A DNA stretch of 64,000 nucleotides from an uncultured Lachnospiraceae bacterium (GTDB taxonomy: Bacteria; Bacillota; Clostridia; Lachnospirales; Lachnospiraceae). The DNA is taken from contig CAJTKA010000020.1 of the NCBI GenBank assembly GCA_910576815.1, forward strand, positions 5,789-69,788, read 5' to 3'. The notes below the pieces were generated by a model that did not search any database, was not told where the DNA came from, and saw only the letters and a list, made by a program, of their open reading frames with translations. The position numbers were made by a program, and so were the translations under genes. The first letter of the stretch is position 1. The number at the start of each line of letters is the position of its first letter. This document shows, in pieces, positions 16,785 through 26,005 of this stretch.

Positions 16785-18176
16785 CTAAAAGCCGTTTTCT
16801 TTCAAATCTTTTACAAGGCTTACATAAAATTCCCGCACATCAAACCCGCAAATGTTCTCCCGATTGAGATCAATCATATCGGCGTGGGAAATGCCCCTTC
16901 CGTCCGCCACTGCAAGCCGCGTGAAATGTTCGCCCCAGACGGCACTTTCCAAAGAGACCAGCCCGTCGTTTGCCCCATCGAAATGTCGTACCAGCGGATA
17001 GGCCATGTTTAAAGGGAATCTGCCGCTGGAAGCGCAGTTCATGATACTGCCCACGCTCCGATAACAGACGTCGGGGTGATCGGGCAGCTTTTCATTGCGA
17101 AGGGCGCAGGCGGAAGCGGTGAGGTCTTGCACGGCGGAGAGAAAATCGGGATCGGGATCACCAAATTTTTTTAAGGCGGCGTTATATTTGCGCGCTACGC
17201 TTTTCTGTACATTAACGGGTATTTTGTCCAGCAGATAATCGGCAAAGATGCAGCCCCTGTGGGGTGTGTTGACGGTCGTCAGGGAGGCAACGTAAGGTGC
17301 GGCGCCGCAGGCGCTGATGGCATATCTGCTGTCGAGACCGCCCTTGGAGTGGGCAATGATGTTTACCTTTTCACAGCCTGTTTCCCGCACGATGACACGG
17401 ATGCGCTCTGCCAGTTCCTGACCGCATTCGGCAACGGATGCAGCGGACTGCTGGCTGCCATAATAGATCGTGGTGCCGTTTTGTTTGAGGGCATGGGGGA
17501 TCCGCCCCCAATAATTAAAGAAACGGAAATCGCGGAAAAATACGCCGTGCACAAGTAACAGCGGATATTTTGTTTCGCAGATGCGGCTTTCGGCCCGCAC
17601 CTGGTCCAGCAAATACTTTTCCTGCTCAAAGGCGGCTTCGTTTGCCGTGATGGAGATGATGCGGCACAACGCCCAGATGTGGACGAAAGGAATAAAACCG
17701 CAGACAATGCCGATCACGCGCCATTTGATGCCAAGCTGCACGGAGGTCGTGTATACGCGGAGGATGCCATTCCAGAAAAGGACGGATTCCATCAAAATCA
17801 GAAGCACGAGGCTGATCAGGCGGCCGACTCCATACCCAAGGCCGACATTGTCAGGTTTTAGAAAAAGTGTATACAGGATGGCAAACAAGGATTCGGCGAT
17901 GGTCGTTGTGAGAAAAAGCTGCAGCAGCGCCGCGCCGTCTTCCAGGATCGCGTTTCGTCTGCCGGCTGCGCGGCGGATCGTGAGACGGGGAAACAGGTTG
18001 ATCAAAAGAAACAGGAAAAAGCCTGTGATGCAGGCGAAAATACCTGCCAATATACGCATCGGTGTAAAAAAGGCGGCACGCAGGCCGGCGTCTGTGAGAT
18101 AGGGAATCAGGATATAGAGGACGCTCATTTCCGCGAACAGGATCAGTGCGGAGATGATTTTTCTTACGTGTTTCAT
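16785..18176 (-). CDS. Membrane-anchored lipase-like alpha/beta hydrolase
   Basis: 463 residues. The first about 175 residues hold four or five hydrophobic helices (near 8-26, 41-62, 83-106, 118-138, 152-172). A lipase-type hydrolase domain follows: LLLVHGVFFRD (oxyanion region), nucleophile AHSKGG with Ser277, Asp404 in GANDGLV and His431 in ISHAD. This matches bacterial triacylglycerol lipase-like proteins acting on lipid esters at the membrane. It converges on tRNA-Leu and is divergent from the second MATE gene. Substrate not evident. Confidence 0.83.
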   Translation of the reverse strand: MKHVRKIISALILFAEMSVLYILIPYLTDAGLRAAFFTPMRILAGIFACITGFFLFLLINLFPRLTIRRAAGRRNAILEDGAALLQLFLTTTIAESLFAILYTLFLKPDNVGLGYGVGRLISLVLLILMESVLFWNGILRVYTTSVQLGIKWRVIGIVCGFIPFVHIWALCRIISITANEAAFEQEKYLLDQVRAESRICETKYPLLLVHGVFFRDFRFFNYWGRIPHALKQNGTTIYYGSQQSAASVAECGQELAERIRVIVRETGCEKVNIIAHSKGGLDSRYAISACGAAPYVASLTTVNTPHRGCIFADYLLDKIPVNVQKSVARKYNAALKKFGDPDPDFLSAVQDLTASACALRNEKLPDHPDVCYRSVGSIMNCASSGRFPLNMAYPLVRHFDGANDGLVSLESAVWGEHFTRLAVADGRGISHADMIDLNRENICGFDVREFYVSLVKDLKENGF

Positions 18177-18381
18177 AGAGGGTCTCCTGTCAGTAAAGAA
18201 TTAGGGAAGCAGCTGTTTTTGGCCACTCTTTTTCATGGTAACACACCGAAGGGAAATTGAAAATGAGAACCGTAGGAAAAGGAAAGAGAAAACGGAAATG
18301 GGATTGCATTTTCCGTATCATGCGAGTAAGATGACTAAAGGATCAGTTGTAGTTTTTATGTGGAAGAAAAGGAAGTTTGGT

Positions 18382-19764
18382 ATGGCAAAGACAATGACAA
18401 TGACCCGTGAGGAGCGAATGGCGACAGAACCGATCGGACGCCTGATGGTGAGCATGACGCTCCCCTCGATTCTTGCGCAGATCATCAATATTTTATACAG
18501 CATCATAGACAGGATCTACATCGGCCATATGGAAGGCGTGGGAGCTAACGCCTTGACGGGTGTGGGCGTTACCTTCTGCATCACGGTTTTTATCTCCGCC
18601 TTTTCGGGCTTTGTCAACAGCGGCGCGGCACCGCTGGCGGCGATTTGGCTGGGAAAACAGGACAGGGATCACGCGGAAAAGATCCTGGGAAACAGCGTCA
18701 GTTTTCTGGTGATCTGTACGGTGATCCTGATGGCGGTCTTTTACATATTTCAAAGACCCCTGCTCTACAGCTTTGGGGCCAGCGACGCTACCATAGACTA
18801 TGCGGTGGATTATTTGACCATTTATCTGGCAGGTACCCTGTTTGTCGAATTGGCTCTGGGCTTAAACGCCTTTATCATCTGCCAGAGCAAGCCGGGGACA
18901 GCCATGCTTTCCGTATTGATCGGTGCGGTGGCAAACATCATCCTTGACCCTATTTTTATCTTTGGTTTTCACATGGGCGTGAAAGGCGCGGCGGTGGCGA
19001 CAGTGATCTCGCAGGCCTTAAGCGCAGCCTGGGTCACGGGATATCTTTTGAGTGAACGGTCTTCCCTGAAGATCAGGAAAAAGTTTCTTAAGCTGGAGCG
19101 GGGAATCTTATTCAGCATTTTTTCGCTGGGGATCTCGCCTTTTATCATGCGCGCAACGGAGAGTTTTATCAGCATCGTGTTGAATCACGGCCTGCAGTCC
19201 TACGGCGGCGATCTCTATGTGGGGTCGCTCACGATCATGCAGAGCGTGATGCAGCTGTTCTCTGCACCGATTGGCGGCTTTACGCAGGGCATGACGCCGA
19301 TCATCAGTTATAATTTCGGTGCGGGTAATTTTGCGCGGGTCAAACAGCTCTACCGCTGGATGATTGGTCTGTGCTTCGGTTTTATGGTTATCACCACGGC
19401 GACGACCATGCTGTTTCCTGAATTTTATGCGGGATTTTTTACCAACGAGGCGGCGCTTGTGGAGCTGGTCGGCAAGGTGATGCCGATCTTTATGGCGGGT
19501 ATGCTGGTGTTTGGCTTACAAAATGGGATCCAGCCCACCTTTTTGGCGCTGGGGCAGGCCAAGATATCCCTCTTTATCGCGGTGCTCAGAAAGATCATCC
19601 TCCTGATCCCACTGGCGATCATCCTGCCGCGGTTTTTCGGGGTGATGGGCGTTTACTATGCAGAGCCTGTTTCGGATATCATTTCCGCAACGATGGCAAC
19701 GGCACTGTTTTTGTTAAACATTCGCAAGATTTTGTCGAAGGAGACGCTGGCGAAGATACGTTGA
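18382..19764 (+). CDS. MATE-family efflux transporter (second paralogue)
   Basis: 460 residues with MATE repeats (PIGRLMVSMTLPSILAQIINILYSIIDRIYIGHM; APIGGFTQGMTPIISYNFGAGN). It is only distantly similar to the MATE protein at 15153, so the two are not a recent duplication. GGAAG at 18371-18375 precedes the ATG at 18382. The frame is open back to 18235, but that extension is basic and unlike a MATE N-terminus. The leader (18177-18381) contains a hairpin ACGGAAA/TTTCCGT (18292-18316). Confidence 0.91.
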   Translation: MAKTMTMTREERMATEPIGRLMVSMTLPSILAQIINILYSIIDRIYIGHMEGVGANALTGVGVTFCITVFISAFSGFVNSGAAPLAAIWLGKQDRDHAEKILGNSVSFLVICTVILMAVFYIFQRPLLYSFGASDATIDYAVDYLTIYLAGTLFVELALGLNAFIICQSKPGTAMLSVLIGAVANIILDPIFIFGFHMGVKGAAVATVISQALSAAWVTGYLLSERSSLKIRKKFLKLERGILFSIFSLGISPFIMRATESFISIVLNHGLQSYGGDLYVGSLTIMQSVMQLFSAPIGGFTQGMTPIISYNFGAGNFARVKQLYRWMIGLCFGFMVITTATTMLFPEFYAGFFTNEAALVELVGKVMPIFMAGMLVFGLQNGIQPTFLALGQAKISLFIAVLRKIILLIPLAIILPRFFGVMGVYYAEPVSDIISATMATALFLLNIRKILSKETLAKIR

Positions 19765-20013
19765 GAAATCTTAAAAGAATCCACATGGTGTCATCTCTTG
19801 ACACACAGACATACTTATGATACATTATCTCATAAGTTAAGAGGGAGTAGTTATCCTGTGCAGGCAACATACCCTGACACTTGTGTCATGTTTGCACGCT
19901 TTCTGTTTCATACCGGATATATGGGAAATGAGAGAAAGAACGAGACTTTTAGCATGAAAATGTTGAGAGCCTCGTTTTTTTATTTTCGGGGCTTAAGAGA
20001 AGGAGGTATTGTG
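19765..20013 (+). other. Structured leader of the Na/Ca antiporter gene
   Basis: No gene is visible. Several hairpins follow one another: ACTTATGA (19813-19820) with TCATAAGT (19830-19837), TGACAC with GTGTCA around 19874-19887 nested in a longer imperfect stem, and an imperfect stem with ends AACGAG and CTCGTT around 19939-19979. AGGAGG (20001-20006) follows at the end. The frame through it is open but does not resemble protein. Confidence 0.4.
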
Positions 20014-20964
20014 ATGATGGAGGTTTTATTACAGATCGGATTATTGGCACTTGGGTTTGTGCTCTTAGTTAAGGGCGCGGACTGGTTTGTGGAGGGGGCA
20101 AGCAGTCTGGCGGAACGGTTCGGCATTCCCCAGCTTGTGATCGGCCTCACTATCGTGGCAATGGGGACATCCCTGCCGGAGGCGGCGGTCAGCGTGTCGG
20201 CGGCTTTGAAAGGCAGCGCAGAGATCACCATCGGCAACATTGTCGGGAGCAACATTATGAATGTGCTGTTGATTCTGGGACTGACGGCACTGATCACTCC
20301 CATTGCGGTGCAGAAGTCTACGGTGCGCTATGAAATTCCTTATGTGATTCTGGTCTCAGCGATCCTGTGGGCACTTGGCAGTACAAAAGACCACCTGCTT
20401 GGCTTTTCCGACGGCCTGATCCTCTGGGGGCTGATGCTTCTTTATTTGGCCTATTTGCTGGTGATGGCGAAGAAAGGTGTGCCGCTGCCCGAGGAGGCGG
20501 GCAGCCGCGAGGAGAAACCCATGTCCGTATGGAAGATGCTCTTTTTGATCGTTCTGGGCGGTGCGATGATCGTTGTAGGCTCGGATCTGGCGGTGGATGC
20601 CGCCACGGAGCTGGCCCTGATCTTTGGCATGAGCGAGCGGCTGATCGGGCTGACCATCGTTGCCTTCGGCACGTCACTTCCAGAACTGGTGACGAGCGTC
20701 ACGGCGGCCATCAAAGGAAAGGCGGATATCGCAGTCGGCAACATTGTGGGGAGCAATATCTTCAATATCCTCTTTGTGGTGGGAACATCCGCTTTGATCA
20801 CGCCGGTGGAGTATGCCACGGACTTCTTTGTGGACAGCGTGGTGTGTATCGCTTCTGCGGCGCTTTTGTGGCTGTGTGTGGTTAAGAACAAGAGGTTGGG
20901 ACGTCTGGGCGGTGCGATTATGCTGGCCTGTTATGGCGGATATTTTGCGTATTTGATACGATAA
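20014..20964 (+). CDS. Calcium/sodium antiporter (CaCA family, YrbG-like)
   Basis: 316-residue membrane exchanger with about ten helices in two inverted halves. Each half carries the CaCA alpha-repeat: GTSLPEAAVSVSAA plus GNIVGSNIMNVLLILG in the first, GTSLPELVTSVTAA plus GNIVGSNIFNILFVVG in the second. The conserved Glu in each GTSLPE is the expected cation ligand. It exports Ca2+ (or K+) against Na+ or H+ entry. The start is ATG 20014 with AGGAGG 7 nt upstream; GTG 20011 and ATG 20017 are alternatives. It is probably monocistronic. Confidence 0.92.
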   Translation: MMEVLLQIGLLALGFVLLVKGADWFVEGASSLAERFGIPQLVIGLTIVAMGTSLPEAAVSVSAALKGSAEITIGNIVGSNIMNVLLILGLTALITPIAVQKSTVRYEIPYVILVSAILWALGSTKDHLLGFSDGLILWGLMLLYLAYLLVMAKKGVPLPEEAGSREEKPMSVWKMLFLIVLGGAMIVVGSDLAVDAATELALIFGMSERLIGLTIVAFGTSLPELVTSVTAAIKGKADIAVGNIVGSNIFNILFVVGTSALITPVEYATDFFVDSVVCIASAALLWLCVVKNKRLGRLGGAIMLACYGGYFAYLIR

Positions 20965-20999
20965 AGCAGAAAACAGAAAGACGGATTTATGGATTTATT

Positions 21000-21028
21000 T
21001 TGAAAAAGGAGATCATGTGTGTTATACT
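21000..21028 (+). promoter_or_regulatory. Promoter of the STAS/kinase signalling operon
   Basis: TTGAAA (21000-21005), a 17-nt spacer and TATACT (21023-21028). It precedes the STAS gene by 30 nt. Confidence 0.75.
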
Positions 21029-21058
21029 GATACCATGATTGGATAGGAGGAAACGGAA

Positions 21059-21358
21059 ATGAACATAGAAAAAACACAAAACGGAACAGAGGTAACGTTT
21101 GTGCTTTCGGGGAGACTGGATACCACGACTGCGCCTCAACTGGAGGAGAAAGTACAGGAGAGCCTTGAAGGGACACAGAAGCTGGTTCTGGATTTTGAGA
21201 AGCTTGAATATCTTTCCTCTGCGGGACTGCGTGTGCTTTTGACTGCCCATAAGGCGATGATGAAGAGCGGCGGACAGATGGAGATCCGGCATGTGAACGA
21301 GGTCATTCATGAGGTATTTGAGGTGACGGGATTTTTGGATGTGCTGAATATTGTGTAG
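21059..21358 (+). CDS. STAS-domain anti-sigma factor antagonist (SpoIIAA/RsbV-like)
   Basis: 99 residues, a single STAS domain. The phosphorylatable Ser is in LEYLSSAGLRVLL (Ser53/54). In the known partner-switching scheme the dephosphorylated form binds the cognate kinase; phosphorylation by that kinase releases it, and a PP2C phosphatase resets it. The kinase gene follows at 21421 and a SpoIIE-type phosphatase lies at 24573 on the other strand. TAGGAGG (21043-21049) precedes the ATG. It heads the four-gene signalling operon. Confidence 0.92.
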   Translation: MNIEKTQNGTEVTFVLSGRLDTTTAPQLEEKVQESLEGTQKLVLDFEKLEYLSSAGLRVLLTAHKAMMKSGGQMEIRHVNEVIHEVFEVTGFLDVLNIV

Positions 21359-21380
21359 TGACGGCGCAAACTCGGAATCG

Positions 21381-21410
21381 CAAGTCATCGCAGTAAACTG
21401 CGATGACTTG
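21381..21410 (+). promoter_or_regulatory. 13-bp hairpin abutting the SD of the RsbW-like gene
   Basis: CAAGTCATCGCAG (21381-21393), a TAAA loop and CTGCGATGACTTG (21398-21410) form a perfect 13-bp stem ending where GAGGAG begins. The preceding CAAACTC-GGAATCGC resembles the junction between hairpins 2 and 3 of the leader repeats at 8449 and 39684. It could modulate translation of the kinase relative to the STAS protein. Confidence 0.55.
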
Positions 21411-21420
21411 GAGGAGAACT

Positions 21421-21828
21421 ATGAATGAAATGACAGTGGAAGCGACACCGGAAAACATACCAGTCATCACTGCGTTTGTGGACGAGCAGTTGGAGAAGTA
21501 CGACTGTCCCATGAAGGCACAGGCCCAAATCGACATTGCCATCGACGAACTTTTCGGCAATATCGTTCGCTACGCCTATCATCCGGAAATCGGGTCAGCG
21601 ACGGTGCAGGTGGAGGTCGTACCTGAGCCGCTTGCGGTAGTGATCACATTTATCGATCAGGGCAAGCCCTACGATCCGCTTGCCAAAGAGGATCCGAATG
21701 TGACGCTGTCTGCGGAGGAGCGAGAGATTGGCGGACTCGGTATCTATATTGTAAAAAAGAGCATGAATGAGATTACTTATGAATACAAAGACGGACGAAA
21801 TATCTTAAAGATACGCAAAGACTTTTAG
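21421..21828 (+). CDS. RsbW/SpoIIAB-type ATP-binding serine kinase (anti-sigma factor-like)
   Basis: 135 residues of GHKL/HATPase fold. The N box is IDIAIDELFGNIVRYAY, the G1-type motif FIDQGKPYDP and the G2 region GGLGIYIVKKSM. It is expected to phosphorylate the STAS protein encoded just upstream. No sigma factor gene is adjacent, so its output partner may be the histidine kinase downstream or a distant sigma factor. The ATG at 21421 has GGAGGA at 21410-21415; an upstream in-frame codon at 21403 falls in the hairpin. Confidence 0.9.
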   Translation: MNEMTVEATPENIPVITAFVDEQLEKYDCPMKAQAQIDIAIDELFGNIVRYAYHPEIGSATVQVEVVPEPLAVVITFIDQGKPYDPLAKEDPNVTLSAEEREIGGLGIYIVKKSMNEITYEYKDGRNILKIRKDF

Positions 21829-21852
21829 CCAGACGACCGACGAGGAATCCGT

Positions 21853-24141
21853 ATGATAAATCAGAGTGATATGCAGGATCTCTATATCTATAAAGAGATC
21901 GTAAATAACGCGTTAGAAGGCATTATGGGCATTATGGTGCTCAGCATGAACGGTAAGATCACCATGCTCAATCCGGCGGCTGAGCGGATGCTGGGGCTTA
22001 GCGACGAGGATGTCGGCGACACCTTTATCAACGTGTTTTTGACCAAAGAGGGGACGGACGATTTCAACGAGGCGATTCTGGCGTCGATCTATGAGAAGAA
22101 AAAAGTGAGCAATATGTCCGTCGACTATATGCTGGAGGGGAAAATCAGGAATCTGCTCCTGACGACCAGCTATATCATGAGCGGCGGAGAGCGGTCAGTT
22201 GTGGTGGTCATGGACGACGTGACCGAGTTGAACGAACTGCGGGACGCGCGCACGGCTCTTGAGAAGATCAGGGAGCTGAATCGGGAATTTGAAAAGGCAA
22301 AAGATGAGGCGGAGAGAGCCAATGAGGCAAAGAGCCTTTTCCTTTCCAATATGTCCCACGAGATCAGAACGCCCATCAATGCCGTGCTCGGCATGAATGA
22401 AATGATCCTGCGGGAATGCAGTGACGAGCAGATCCTTTCCTATGCGGATAACATTCGCAGTTCCGGAAAGACACTTCTCTTTTTGATCAATGATATTCTG
22501 GATATGTCTAAGATCGAGTCCGGTAAAATGGAGATCATTCCGGTGGAGTACGAGCCGGCAGGCCTGTTGATGGATCTGTGGAACGTGATTTTTTTGCGGG
22601 CGCAGGAAAAGGATCTTTCCGTGCGGTTTTCTCTGGATGAGACCCTTCCGCGGATCCTTTTTGGAGACGACGTCAGGATCAAGCAGATCGTGACGAATTT
22701 GTTGACCAATGCAGTCAAATACACGCCGCAGGGTGGTGTGGAACTGCACGCAGCCTATGAACGCAGAGGAGGGGAAAATATCGCCCTCACCATTTCCGTG
22801 AAGGATACGGGCATGGGCATCAAGAAAGAAGATATGGGCAAGCTTTTTGAGAGCTTTCAGAGATTGGACGAGGAGAAGAACCGTAATATTGAGGGGACAG
22901 GGCTGGGCATGAACATCACCATGTCGCTCTTAAAACTGATGGACGGAGAGATGAAGGTGGAGAGCGAATACGGAAAAGGCTCGAACTTCACCGTAACGAT
23001 CCCGCAGCGGATCGTCTGCGACGAGCCGGCAGGCGATTTTGAAAGCATGAAAACGCGGCAGGAGCAGAGTAAAAAGGCCAGAGGGCAGATATTCGAGGCG
23101 CCGGAGGCAAGGGTGCTGGTGGTGGATGATAACGCCATGAACCTGACGGTGTTTACCTCCCTTTTGAAGCGTACCCGCATGCAGATCACCACGGCAAGTT
23201 CCGGTAAAGAATGTCTGGCGCTGGTGAAAAAGGAACCTTACCACATCATCTTCATGGATCACATGATGCCGGAGATGGACGGGATCGAGACCCTGCATGA
23301 GATTCAGAAGATGACGGATCACCCGAACCAAGAAACACCTGTTATCGTACTGACGGCCAATGCAGTCGCGGGTGCCAGAGAAGCCTATCTGAAAGAAGGC
23401 TTTGTGGACTTTTTGACCAAACCCATTGACGGAGATGTCCTGGAGCAGACGGTGCAGAACTATTTGCCAAAGGGACTTGTCACGTACCGTGAGGCGGCAG
23501 ATAAAACGGCGGAAAAGCCGGGGATCATGGCGGAGGAAGCACAGCTTTCCCGCTATGGCATCACATTGAAAAACGGGCTTCCCCATGCGCAAAATGATGA
23601 GGAAACCTATCTGGGGCTGGTGAGACTTTTCTTGAAAGAAAAAGAAAAGCAGGAGATCATGCGCGGCTTTATCCATGCCGGAAACATGAAAGATTACGCG
23701 ATTCTGGTGCATGGCTTAAAGGGCAATGCCCGCACACTGGGAGCAGATGCCCTTGCGGATACTGCTTTTGCGCATGAAAAGGAGAGTAAGGCGAGTAACG
23801 CCGATTATGTGAAAGCGCATTTTGATGAGCTGCTTGCTCTCTGGAATCAGGCGCAGGAAGGCTTCTCGGCACTCTGGGAAAAATATGATCAGGATGTGGA
23901 GGATGTGGTTTGCGGAGAAGGGCAGGAGTGCCTGCAGCTTGCACAGGAAGATCTGGAAGAAGTGGCTGCGCTCTTGGATGATTTTGAGACAAAAGAGGCT
24001 GTCGGCAGACTCAAAGAATGGCTGGCAAGCCCACTGGAACCTCAGATGCGGGAACTGCTAAAGAGCGCGCTGGAAGCCTTGGAGGATGAATTTGACGAAG
24101 AAAAAGCCATTGCGCTTTTGAGAAAAGAAGGAGGAAATTGA
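21853..24141 (+). CDS. Hybrid sensor histidine kinase (PAS-HisKA-HATPase-REC-Hpt)
   Basis: 762 residues, apparently cytosolic because no membrane helix is seen. Order: PAS at about 12-125, a coiled coil at 128-160, HisKA with phospho-His169 in SHEIRTP, HATPase (N box TNLLTNAVKYTP near 281-292; DTGMGI; EGTGLGM), a receiver with acidic pair Asp425-Asp426 and phospho-Asp469, and a C-terminal Hpt with His620 in VHGLKGNARTLG. An internal His-Asp-His relay is therefore complete. The lone receiver at 24143, one base after its stop, is the natural final acceptor. The start at 21853 has GAGGAA upstream and lies 24 nt after the kinase gene. Confidence 0.93.
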   Translation: MINQSDMQDLYIYKEIVNNALEGIMGIMVLSMNGKITMLNPAAERMLGLSDEDVGDTFINVFLTKEGTDDFNEAILASIYEKKKVSNMSVDYMLEGKIRNLLLTTSYIMSGGERSVVVVMDDVTELNELRDARTALEKIRELNREFEKAKDEAERANEAKSLFLSNMSHEIRTPINAVLGMNEMILRECSDEQILSYADNIRSSGKTLLFLINDILDMSKIESGKMEIIPVEYEPAGLLMDLWNVIFLRAQEKDLSVRFSLDETLPRILFGDDVRIKQIVTNLLTNAVKYTPQGGVELHAAYERRGGENIALTISVKDTGMGIKKEDMGKLFESFQRLDEEKNRNIEGTGLGMNITMSLLKLMDGEMKVESEYGKGSNFTVTIPQRIVCDEPAGDFESMKTRQEQSKKARGQIFEAPEARVLVVDDNAMNLTVFTSLLKRTRMQITTASSGKECLALVKKEPYHIIFMDHMMPEMDGIETLHEIQKMTDHPNQETPVIVLTANAVAGAREAYLKEGFVDFLTKPIDGDVLEQTVQNYLPKGLVTYREAADKTAEKPGIMAEEAQLSRYGITLKNGLPHAQNDEETYLGLVRLFLKEKEKQEIMRGFIHAGNMKDYAILVHGLKGNARTLGADALADTAFAHEKESKASNADYVKAHFDELLALWNQAQEGFSALWEKYDQDVEDVVCGEGQECLQLAQEDLEEVAALLDDFETKEAVGRLKEWLASPLEPQMRELLKSALEALEDEFDEEKAIALLRKEGGN

Positions 24142-24142
24142 G

Positions 24143-24556
24143 ATGGCATTTGGGGAGAAGAAGAGGATCGTGGCGGTGGATGACAGCGCCATTGTTCTGA
24201 AAACATTGGAAAAGGTCCTGGGGAGCAGATTTGAGATCCATTCGTTTTCGGGCGGCGCAAGGGCTCTGCAGTTTTTGAAGAACAGGACGCCCGATTTGAT
24301 TATTCTGGATATTGATATGCCGGAGATCGACGGCTATGAGATGTTAAAGCTGATCAAAGAGAAAGATCATCTGACGGATGTGCCGGTTATCTTTTTGACA
24401 TCCAACAATGATAAGAGCTATGTGATCAAGGCGGTGGCAGGCGGCGCAAAGGACTATTGTGTCAAGCCCATTGACGAGGAGATCCTGATGGAAAAGGTGT
24501 GCGCGCAGTTAGGAGAGCCCGTTTCGGAAGAAAAATTCGGCTGGGATACGGTCTAA
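24143..24556 (+). CDS. Single-domain response regulator
   Basis: 137 residues, only a receiver domain: Asp13-Asp14 acidic pocket, phospho-Asp56 in LDIDMP, Thr in FLTSNN and Lys in VKPID. No DNA-binding output domain is present, so it signals by protein contact. It starts one base after the hybrid kinase stop with GGAGG at 24130-24134, so the two are surely co-expressed. It converges with the SpoIIE-type phosphatase gene. Confidence 0.92.
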   Translation: MAFGEKKRIVAVDDSAIVLKTLEKVLGSRFEIHSFSGGARALQFLKNRTPDLIILDIDMPEIDGYEMLKLIKEKDHLTDVPVIFLTSNNDKSYVIKAVAGGAKDYCVKPIDEEILMEKVCAQLGEPVSEEKFGWDTV

Positions 24557-24572
24557 GGCTTGGTGCCGGTTT

Positions 24573-26003
24573 TTAGGTAACAACCAGCGGTTCCATCGCT
24601 TTGAGGTATTCCACGCACAGCATGGTAATGTCGTCAAACTGCGGCGCTTCGCCTACGAAGGCGTCGATATCTGCTTTTACGGCCGGGAGAAGGTCGGCGG
24701 GCTTCAGACTCGTGTTTTTCACAAGTACGTCTGTCAGCCTCTCCATGCCGTAGAGTTCTTTGGCGGCGTTCGTGGCCTCTGTTACCCCGTCCGTATACTG
24801 GAAGATCTTATCTCCGGGTGAGAGTGTCATCCGTCCGCTTGTGTATTCCATGTGCTCCATTCCCGCCAGCACGAATCCCGGTTTTATTTTATAAGGTTCG
24901 TAGGCACCGCCTGCTTTGGCAATGAAAGGCATTTCGTGGCCGGCATTGACGAAGGTAAACTCTCCGCTCACCAGATCGAGAACGCCCTCAAAGGCCGTGA
25001 TGAAAAGTCCTTCACTGTTGGATTCGCACAGCAGATCGTTGACCTCGGTGAATACGGCGCCCAGATCTACATCCGGTTTTGTGTGGTCTTTGATGAGGGT
25101 CTTTCCGATCACCATAAAGAGGGCAGCAGGCACGCCTTTTCCGGAAACGTCCGCCACGACGATGGCCAGATGTCTCTCGTCCACCATGAAAAAGTCATAA
25201 AAATCGCCGCCCACTTCCTTGGCGGGATTCATCGAAGCGTAAATATCAAATTCCGCGCGGTCGGAGAAGGCAGGGAAGATACGCGGCAGCATATCACCCT
25301 GGATGTGCGTGGCCACGTCAAGCTCCGTGGAAATGCGCTGTCTCTCCTCGCTGTCTTTGATCTGCTTCGTTAAAAGTCTCCGTGTGCGGCCGGCCAGAGT
25401 CGTGCAGATGGCAGAGAGCCCTAACAGGATCATGGCACGGGGAATCACAAAAAAGAGCGTCGCTTCAAAGAGCAGCTGCTTTTCAACGCTCCGAAAGCCG
25501 TAGGAGCCGAGCGGAATCGACAGATTCATATCGCCTTCCCCCACATACATACCAATGTAGATGGAGGCGGAAAACAGAACCCAGGATGTTACGAGAGTCA
25601 TTTGGTTCAGTCGTTTGGAATAGTAGTGACAGCTTAACATGAGAGGAAGCGCCCAGGCCAGCACGCCGTGTTTGGGCATGGCGCTCGAAAGGATAAAGAC
25701 GCCCAGAGTCACACAGTAGATATTGAGATATTTCACCCAAGCAGGCTTGCCGCCCGTAAGCTTACAGACAAAGGTCGGCAGCAAGAAACATATGATCATG
25801 ACGGGCATGGCGATATTCATAACAATAGGAGGGATGATAAAAATCCCGATAAGATTAAAAAGCCATGCAAGTACGCCGACTATGGCACAGACGATCAGGG
25901 ATTTTGCGGCGTAGAGATTGGCTTCTACTTCATTGTCCAGAATTGCCTGCAGTTCCGGTTCCGTAGTTTGCATGTCTTTTTTTCTGCTCGTATCTTTTTT
26001 CAA
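24573..26003 (-). CDS. Membrane SpoIIE/RsbU-type PP2C phosphatase
   Basis: About 476 residues. Six or so hydrophobic helices (about 36-206) form a membrane sensor, followed by a helix with HIQGDMLP and a PP2C/SpoIIE catalytic domain: EVGGDFYD at 263-270, VADVSGKG at 284-291 (metal Asp285) and a C-terminal FDDITML. It likely dephosphorylates the STAS protein encoded nearby, closing the partner switch. The start is uncertain: TTG 26003 (GAGAGG about 11 nt upstream, 2 nt after the degV stop) or ATG 25973 with no SD. It is co-transcribed with the DegV gene. Confidence 0.87.
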   Translation of the reverse strand: MKKDTSRKKDMQTTEPELQAILDNEVEANLYAAKSLIVCAIVGVLAWLFNLIGIFIIPPIVMNIAMPVMIICFLLPTFVCKLTGGKPAWVKYLNIYCVTLGVFILSSAMPKHGVLAWALPLMLSCHYYSKRLNQMTLVTSWVLFSASIYIGMYVGEGDMNLSIPLGSYGFRSVEKQLLFEATLFFVIPRAMILLGLSAICTTLAGRTRRLLTKQIKDSEERQRISTELDVATHIQGDMLPRIFPAFSDRAEFDIYASMNPAKEVGGDFYDFFMVDERHLAIVVADVSGKGVPAALFMVIGKTLIKDHTKPDVDLGAVFTEVNDLLCESNSEGLFITAFEGVLDLVSGEFTFVNAGHEMPFIAKAGGAYEPYKIKPGFVLAGMEHMEYTSGRMTLSPGDKIFQYTDGVTEATNAAKELYGMERLTDVLVKNTSLKPADLLPAVKADIDAFVGEAPQFDDITMLCVEYLKAMEPLVVT

Positions 26004-26005
26004 GT

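Noticed and set aside
18235..18381. N-terminal extension of the second MATE protein
   Set aside because: Very basic, no homology; GGAAG and ATG at 18382 give the conserved start.
21059..21828. A sigB/spoIIA-type operon with sigma factor
   Set aside because: No sigma factor gene follows; the next gene is a hybrid histidine kinase.
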